Shown in pieces: positions 60,354-64,000 of a stretch of 64,000 nucleotides of DNA. Where the stretch lies: the NCBI RefSeq assembly GCF_017086365.1, contig NZ_CP070969.1:1116001-1180000 (forward strand). Direction: 5' to 3'. Made by a program: the position numbers and the translations under genes. Position 1 is the stretch's first letter. Each line of letters opens with the position of its first letter. The notes below the pieces were generated by a model. The model searched no databases. It saw only the letters and a list, made by a program, of their open reading frames with translations, and was not told where the DNA came from. Source of the stretch: Paenibacillus tianjinensis (GTDB taxonomy: Bacteria > Bacillota > Bacilli > Paenibacillales > Paenibacillaceae).

Positions 60354-62402
60354 ATGACTGAACAGGCAAAAGAACAAGCGATCCATAAGGAAGAAAATTC
60401 GACGGTGGATAACCTGGCGATCACAACCATCCGTACTTTGGCAATCGATGCAATTGAAAAAGCCAATTCCGGACACCCGGGTATGCCGATGGGCTCCGCA
60501 CCAATGGGTTACCAACTATTTGCCAAAACTATGAATCACAATCCGGATCATCCGACTTGGGTTAACCGTGACCGTTTTGTATTGTCCGCCGGACATGGCT
60601 CCATGCTGCTGTACAGCTTGCTGCACCTGAGCGGCTACGATCTGCCGATGGAAGAATTGAAGCAATTCCGCCAATGGGGCAGCTTGACTCCTGGTCATCC
60701 TGAATTTGGCCACACTGCAGGTGTGGATGCTACCACTGGTCCGCTTGGACAAGGTATCGGTATGGCTGTAGGTATGGCAATGGCTGAAGCTCAGCTGGGC
60801 GCTACTTATAATAAAGACAACTACAATGTAATTGACCACTATACGTACGCAATCTGCGGTGACGGCGATCTTATGGAAGGTATTTCTTCCGAGTCTGCTT
60901 CCCTGGCAGGACACCTTAAGCTGGGCAAGCTGATTGTTATGTACGATTCAAATGATATCTCGCTCGATGGTAAGCTGAACCTGGCTTTCTCTGAGAATGT
61001 TGCGAAGCGCTTTGAAGCTTACGGCTGGCAGGTTCTGCGCGTAGAAGACGGCAACGATCTTCCGGCTCTGGGCCAAGCGATTGCGGAAGCACAAGCGGAC
61101 AGCAGCAAACCAACCCTGATTGAAGTGAAGACGGTTATCGGCTACGGCAGCCCGAACAAGCAAGGTAAAGGCGGCCACGGCGGTACTCACGGCTCCCCGC
61201 TGGGTGCTGATGAAGCGAAGCTGACTAAAGACTTCTACAAATGGGTATACGAAGAAGATTTCTATGTACCTGATGAAGTGCGCGCGCGTTTTGCTGAAGT
61301 GAAAGAAAAAGGCATCGCGGCTAACAAAGCATGGGATGAGAAATTCGCAGCTTACAAACAAGCCTATCCAGAGCTAGCTGCACAGCTCGAAACAGCCATC
61401 AGCGGTGAGCTTCCAGCGGGCTGGGATGCAAACCTTCCATTCTACAAAGCAGAAGACAAAGCAGTATCCACACGTGTGGCTTCCGGTCATGCACTCAACG
61501 GCCTGACTGCCGGCGTACCTCAGCTGGTGGGCGGTTCCGCGGACCTTGAAAGCTCAACAATGACTCACCTGAATGGTCTGACTCAATTTACACCTGATTC
61601 CTACGACGGCCGCAACATCTACTTCGGCGTACGCGAATTCGGTATGGCTGCAGCAATGAACGGGATTGCCCTGCACAGCGGTCTCAAAGTATTCGGCGGT
61701 ACCTTCTTCGTATTCACCGATTACCTGCGTCCGGCTGTCCGTCTGGCTTCGATCATGAAGCTGCCGGTAACTTATGTTCTTACTCATGACAGTATCGCTG
61801 TCGGCGAAGACGGTCCTACCCATGAGCCTATCGAACAATTGGCTTCCCTGCGCATTATCCCGGGTCTGACTGTTATTCGTCCAGCTGATGCCAATGAAAC
61901 TTCTGCGGCTTGGGCATATGCAGTAGAGAACACTGCCAATCCTGTGGCACTGGTGCTTACCCGCCAGAACCTGCCGATCCTGCCAGGTACTGTTGAAGGC
62001 GTACGCGATAACATCAAACGCGGCGGATATGTTGTCTCCGATTCCAAGAACGGTACTCCGCAGGCACAGATCATTGCTACCGGTTCTGAAGTGCAGCTGG
62101 CTGTAAAAGCCCAAGCAGCGCTGGCTGAAGAAGGTATTGATGTACGTGTTATCAGCTTGCCGAGCTGGGATCTGTTCGAAAAACAGGACAAAGCTTACCG
62201 CGATTCCGTTATCCTGCCTGAAGTTAAAGCCCGTCTGGCAGTTGAAATGGCACAGACCTTCGGCTGGGAGCGTTACACAGGCGATCAGGGCGACATTCTC
62301 GGTATCACTACATTCGGTGCTTCCGCGCCTGGCGATATCGTAATGAAAGAATACGGCTTCACAGTAGAAAATGTAGTCAGCCGCGTAAAAGCACTGCTAT
62401 AA
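60354..62402 (+). CDS. tkt: Transketolase
   Basis: The 682-residue enzyme moves two-carbon units between sugar phosphates in the pentose phosphate pathway with thiamine diphosphate. Marks: [50 protein letters not shown], the TPP motif [12 protein letters not shown] and C-terminal part with [15 protein letters not shown] and [13 protein letters not shown] at 60354 has AAGGAGG nine bases upstream; the longer frame does not. The base composition is codon-biased as for a highly expressed gene. Confidence 0.97.
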   Translation: MTEQAKEQAIHKEENSTVDNLAITTIRTLAIDAIEKANSGHPGMPMGSAPMGYQLFAKTMNHNPDHPTWVNRDRFVLSAGHGSMLLYSLLHLSGYDLPMEELKQFRQWGSLTPGHPEFGHTAGVDATTGPLGQGIGMAVGMAMAEAQLGATYNKDNYNVIDHYTYAICGDGDLMEGISSESASLAGHLKLGKLIVMYDSNDISLDGKLNLAFSENVAKRFEAYGWQVLRVEDGNDLPALGQAIAEAQADSSKPTLIEVKTVIGYGSPNKQGKGGHGGTHGSPLGADEAKLTKDFYKWVYEEDFYVPDEVRARFAEVKEKGIAANKAWDEKFAAYKQAYPELAAQLETAISGELPAGWDANLPFYKAEDKAVSTRVASGHALNGLTAGVPQLVGGSADLESSTMTHLNGLTQFTPDSYDGRNIYFGVREFGMAAAMNGIALHSGLKVFGGTFFVFTDYLRPAVRLASIMKLPVTYVLTHDSIAVGEDGPTHEPIEQLASLRIIPGLTVIRPADANETSAAWAYAVENTANPVALVLTRQNLPILPGTVEGVRDNIKRGGYVVSDSKNGTPQAQIIATGSEVQLAVKAQAALAEEGIDVRVISLPSWDLFEKQDKAYRDSVILPEVKARLAVEMAQTFGWERYTGDQGDILGITTFGASAPGDIVMKEYGFTVENVVSRVKALL

Positions 62403-62436
62403 TAGACGGAATAAGGACAAGGGGGAGAATAAGCAC

Positions 62437-62754
62437 ATGAGTCAGTTTACCAACGCGACAATTCAAAAAGCAGCGAATGTTTATTACGATGGAAAAGTTA
62501 CCAGCCGTACAGTTATTTTGGAGGATGGTACGAAGGTGACGCTCGGCATTATGCTGCCTGGTGTGTACGAATTCGGCACGGATGGCCCGGAGACAATGGA
62601 GATCTTATCCGGCGATCTGAAAGTGCTGCTTCCCGGCACAGATGTGTGGAAGGAAATTAAAGGAGCGGAAACGTTCCACGTTCCCGGTAACTCCAAATTT
62701 GCGCTGGAAGTATTCGCTTTAACTGATTATTGCTGTTCTTACCCGATTCTATAA
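62437..62754 (+). CDS. ppnP: Pyrimidine/purine nucleoside phosphorylase PpnP
   Basis: The 105-residue cupin (DUF1255) catalyses phosphorolysis of several nucleosides in E. coli. Visible marks: [39 protein letters not shown] and [20 protein letters not shown]. It starts 34 bp after tkt behind AGGGGGAG and may be cotranscribed. Its product ribose-1-phosphate feeds the pentose pathway, consistent with that pairing. Confidence 0.92.
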   Translation: MSQFTNATIQKAANVYYDGKVTSRTVILEDGTKVTLGIMLPGVYEFGTDGPETMEILSGDLKVLLPGTDVWKEIKGAETFHVPGNSKFALEVFALTDYCCSYPIL

Positions 62755-62829
62755 TTAAATGTATAAAAAAGAAGCTCCGCTTAACTGAAGTGACCCCTGT
62801 CAAGTAGACAGTAAATAAAAAGCAATATT

Positions 62830-63723
62830 TTAAGCAACCTGAGTTCGGTATTCATAGGGACTCAGGTTGTTTAGTTTCGTTTGGAAACGTGCATGGTTGT
62901 AAAAGCGGATATATTGCTGCACAGCATGCCTCACCTGTTTTGCAGAGTGAAAGGAGTGGAGGTAGAAACATTCGGATTTAAAATGACCGAAGAAGTTCTC
63001 CATACAAGCATTGTCCCAGCAGTTACCCTTTCTGGACATGCTTGCCTTTATCTCATACCGCTCCAGTAGTTTACTGTATTGACGGCTAGTGTACTGAAAT
63101 CCTTGGTCGCTGTGCAAAAGAACACCTTTGGTATCCCGCCGTTTTCTCGCCTTTTTGACTGTATCCAACACCAGCTTTAGATCATTCCGCGAGCTAATCT
63201 GGTACGCTATAATTTCATTGTTAAACAGATCTTTAATCGCAGACAGGTACAACCGTTGTCCACCGAAGATAAGGTAAGTAATATCCGTGACCCACTTTTG
63301 GTTCGGCTGCTCTGCTGTAAACTCTCTATTCAGGTGGTTGTCAGAGATCACGTAAGCCTCTTTCTTGCCATAGTAAGGTCTTTTCCTCCGAATAACTGCT
63401 CGAAGTCCTAGCTCGCCCATGAGTCGCTGTACACGTTTGTGATTCATATGAATGGCGTAGGTACGCTTTAGCCATACCTTCACTCTGCGGTATCCATAAA
63501 TGCCTTTAAGCTTCTCGTGGCATTCGACAATTTTAAGCTTCATCGCTTCGTCTTCGCGTTGCTTGGGTGAAACGAACGTTTGCCGGTTCAACCACTTGTA
63601 AAAACCACTTCTAGATACTCCAGCCAGATTACATAGCAGGGTAAGGTTGTATTTCTTATGAAGCAATTCCTTAATGACTGCAAACTTTTTGCTGCTCGGA
63701 ACAGCGTCCATTCCTCCTTTCAC
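62830..63723 (-). CDS. IS3-family transposase catalytic subunit OrfB
   Basis: The 297-residue protein has an HTH-like N-terminus (LAGVSRSGFYKWLNRQ), GYRRVKVWL, and the DDE integrase core: Asp in WVTDITYLIF, Asp in LLHSDQGFQYTS, Glu in NACMENFFGHFKSE, with the IS3 pattern of SRKGNCWDNA. It is intact. The GTG start overlaps the orfA stop; production as an OrfAB fusion by -1 frameshifting at A6G (63735-63741 on the plus strand as CTTTTTT) is likely. Confidence 0.94.
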   Translation of the reverse strand: MKGGMDAVPSSKKFAVIKELLHKKYNLTLLCNLAGVSRSGFYKWLNRQTFVSPKQREDEAMKLKIVECHEKLKGIYGYRRVKVWLKRTYAIHMNHKRVQRLMGELGLRAVIRRKRPYYGKKEAYVISDNHLNREFTAEQPNQKWVTDITYLIFGGQRLYLSAIKDLFNNEIIAYQISSRNDLKLVLDTVKKARKRRDTKGVLLHSDQGFQYTSRQYSKLLERYEIKASMSRKGNCWDNACMENFFGHFKSECFYLHSFHSAKQVRHAVQQYIRFYNHARFQTKLNNLSPYEYRTQVA

Positions 63724-64000
63724 ATCTGTAAGAGCTTTTTTAGCATTTCATTTTCTGCCTCAAGGCGCTTAATCTTGGCCTCTGGATCTTCAGGACGAGT
63801 GCGGGGTCTGCCCATTCCTGGCCCTTTTGCTTTCCCTCTTTTTTCTCCAAGGCCCTTTACTCCCTCTGCCTCAAAGTGCTTCACCCATCGGCGCACCAGG
63901 GAATCGTTGATGCCCATTTCACGCGCTACACTCTTATACCCCAATCCCTTTTTGAGATAGAGGTCCACTGCCTTTTTCTTGAACTTCTCATCGTACGTTC
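63720..64000 (-). CDS. IS3-family transposase OrfA (5' end outside window)
   Basis: The frame is open to the window edge, with TYDEKFKKKAVDLYLKKGLG near the start, an HTH (YKSVAREMGINDSLVRRWVK) and a leucine-zipper-like coiled coil (KIKRLEAENEMLKKLLQM) before the stop. OrfA binds the IS ends. The slippery A-AAA-AAG in the Leu-Lys-Lys codons of EMLKKLL would move ribosomes into the orfB frame. Confidence 0.9.
   Translation of the reverse strand, partial: TYDEKFKKKAVDLYLKKGLGYKSVAREMGINDSLVRRWVKHFEAEGVKGLGEKRGKAKGPGMGRPRTRPEDPEAKIKRLEAENEMLKKLLQM

Larger units (their letters stand above)
62786..64000. mobile_element. IS3-family insertion sequence, cut by the right window edge
   Basis: It holds orfB (62830-63723) and orfA (63720 to edge) on the minus strand with an A6G slippery site between them, the IS3 arrangement. 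The end near orfB is probably at about 62786 (TGAAGTGACCCCTGTCAAG), with the exact base uncertain because the other end is outside the window. The element sits 32 bp after ppnP and may have displaced its terminator. Confidence 0.85.

Noticed and set aside
1..64000. CRISPR arrays, prophage modules, restriction or other defence systems
   Set aside because: I looked for regular short repeats and typical genes and saw none; the only mobile DNA is the two insertion sequences and possibly the tRNA-Leu cassette.

Overview
The window reads as chromosome of an endospore-forming, mid-GC Firmicute, most likely Paenibacillus or a close relative. Supporting signs are strong AGGAGG ribosome binding sites, frequent TTG/GTG starts, a cortex morphogenetic protein CmpA gene, an S-layer-homology protein, lipoproteins with Gram-positive lipoboxes, stalk/copper-amine-oxidase-like and PKD-type secreted proteins, and tRNAs with and without encoded CCA. 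I ran no database search; names rest on motifs and family knowledge.

Layout. 0-2 kb: tail of a TetR regulator, a palindromic operator and an MFS efflux pump. 2-6.1 kb: tex, followed by a complete IS4-family element with perfect inverted repeats and a 10-bp target duplication, inserted inside the tex terminator hairpin. 6.2-19 kb: chromosomal housekeeping and accessory genes (DUF5670 membrane peptide, glycerate kinase, two lipoproteins, SLH-PrcB_C protein, TetM-like GTPase, histidine phosphatase, CGNR and DinB proteins, cmpA, SprT-like, pentapeptide repeat protein, Lrp/AsnC regulator, MBL hydrolase). 19.0-19.3 kb: tRNA-Asn and tRNA-Ser. 19.7-25.7 kb: livHMGF plus a binding protein, then alanine dehydrogenase. 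25.8-27.6 kb: tRNA-Glu and tRNA-Leu, then a small regulator cassette closed by a second identical tRNA-Leu. 27.8-31.1 kb: glutathione peroxidase, ohr, a DCC-family redox protein and a copper-amine-oxidase-like secreted protein.

31.3-42.0 kb is a complete Tad-type (type IVc) pilus operon: TadZ, CpaF, TadB, TadC, Flp1-like pilin, two TadE-like proteins, a DUF5702-like protein, prepilin peptidase and an FHA protein. A good promoter precedes it, and a strong terminator hairpin lies between that promoter and the first gene, which suggests attenuation. 42.0-45.7 kb: epimerase, DUF2621-like, endonuclease IV with a C-terminal extension, purU.

45.7-59.4 kb is a second, divergent Tad-like operon: SAF/CpaB, a TadZ-like protein without the Walker lysine, an atypical 515-aa CpaF, TadB-like and TadC-like proteins, two paralogous mini membrane proteins, two pseudopilin-like proteins, then three secreted proteins of which two are large with PKD/Ig-like repeats. 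None of its small membrane proteins has a G|xxxxE prepilin site and it has no peptidase of its own. I consider this the best candidate for an undescribed surface machine. The window ends with a permuted papain/NlpC-type protein, transketolase, ppnP, and an IS3-family element running off the right edge.
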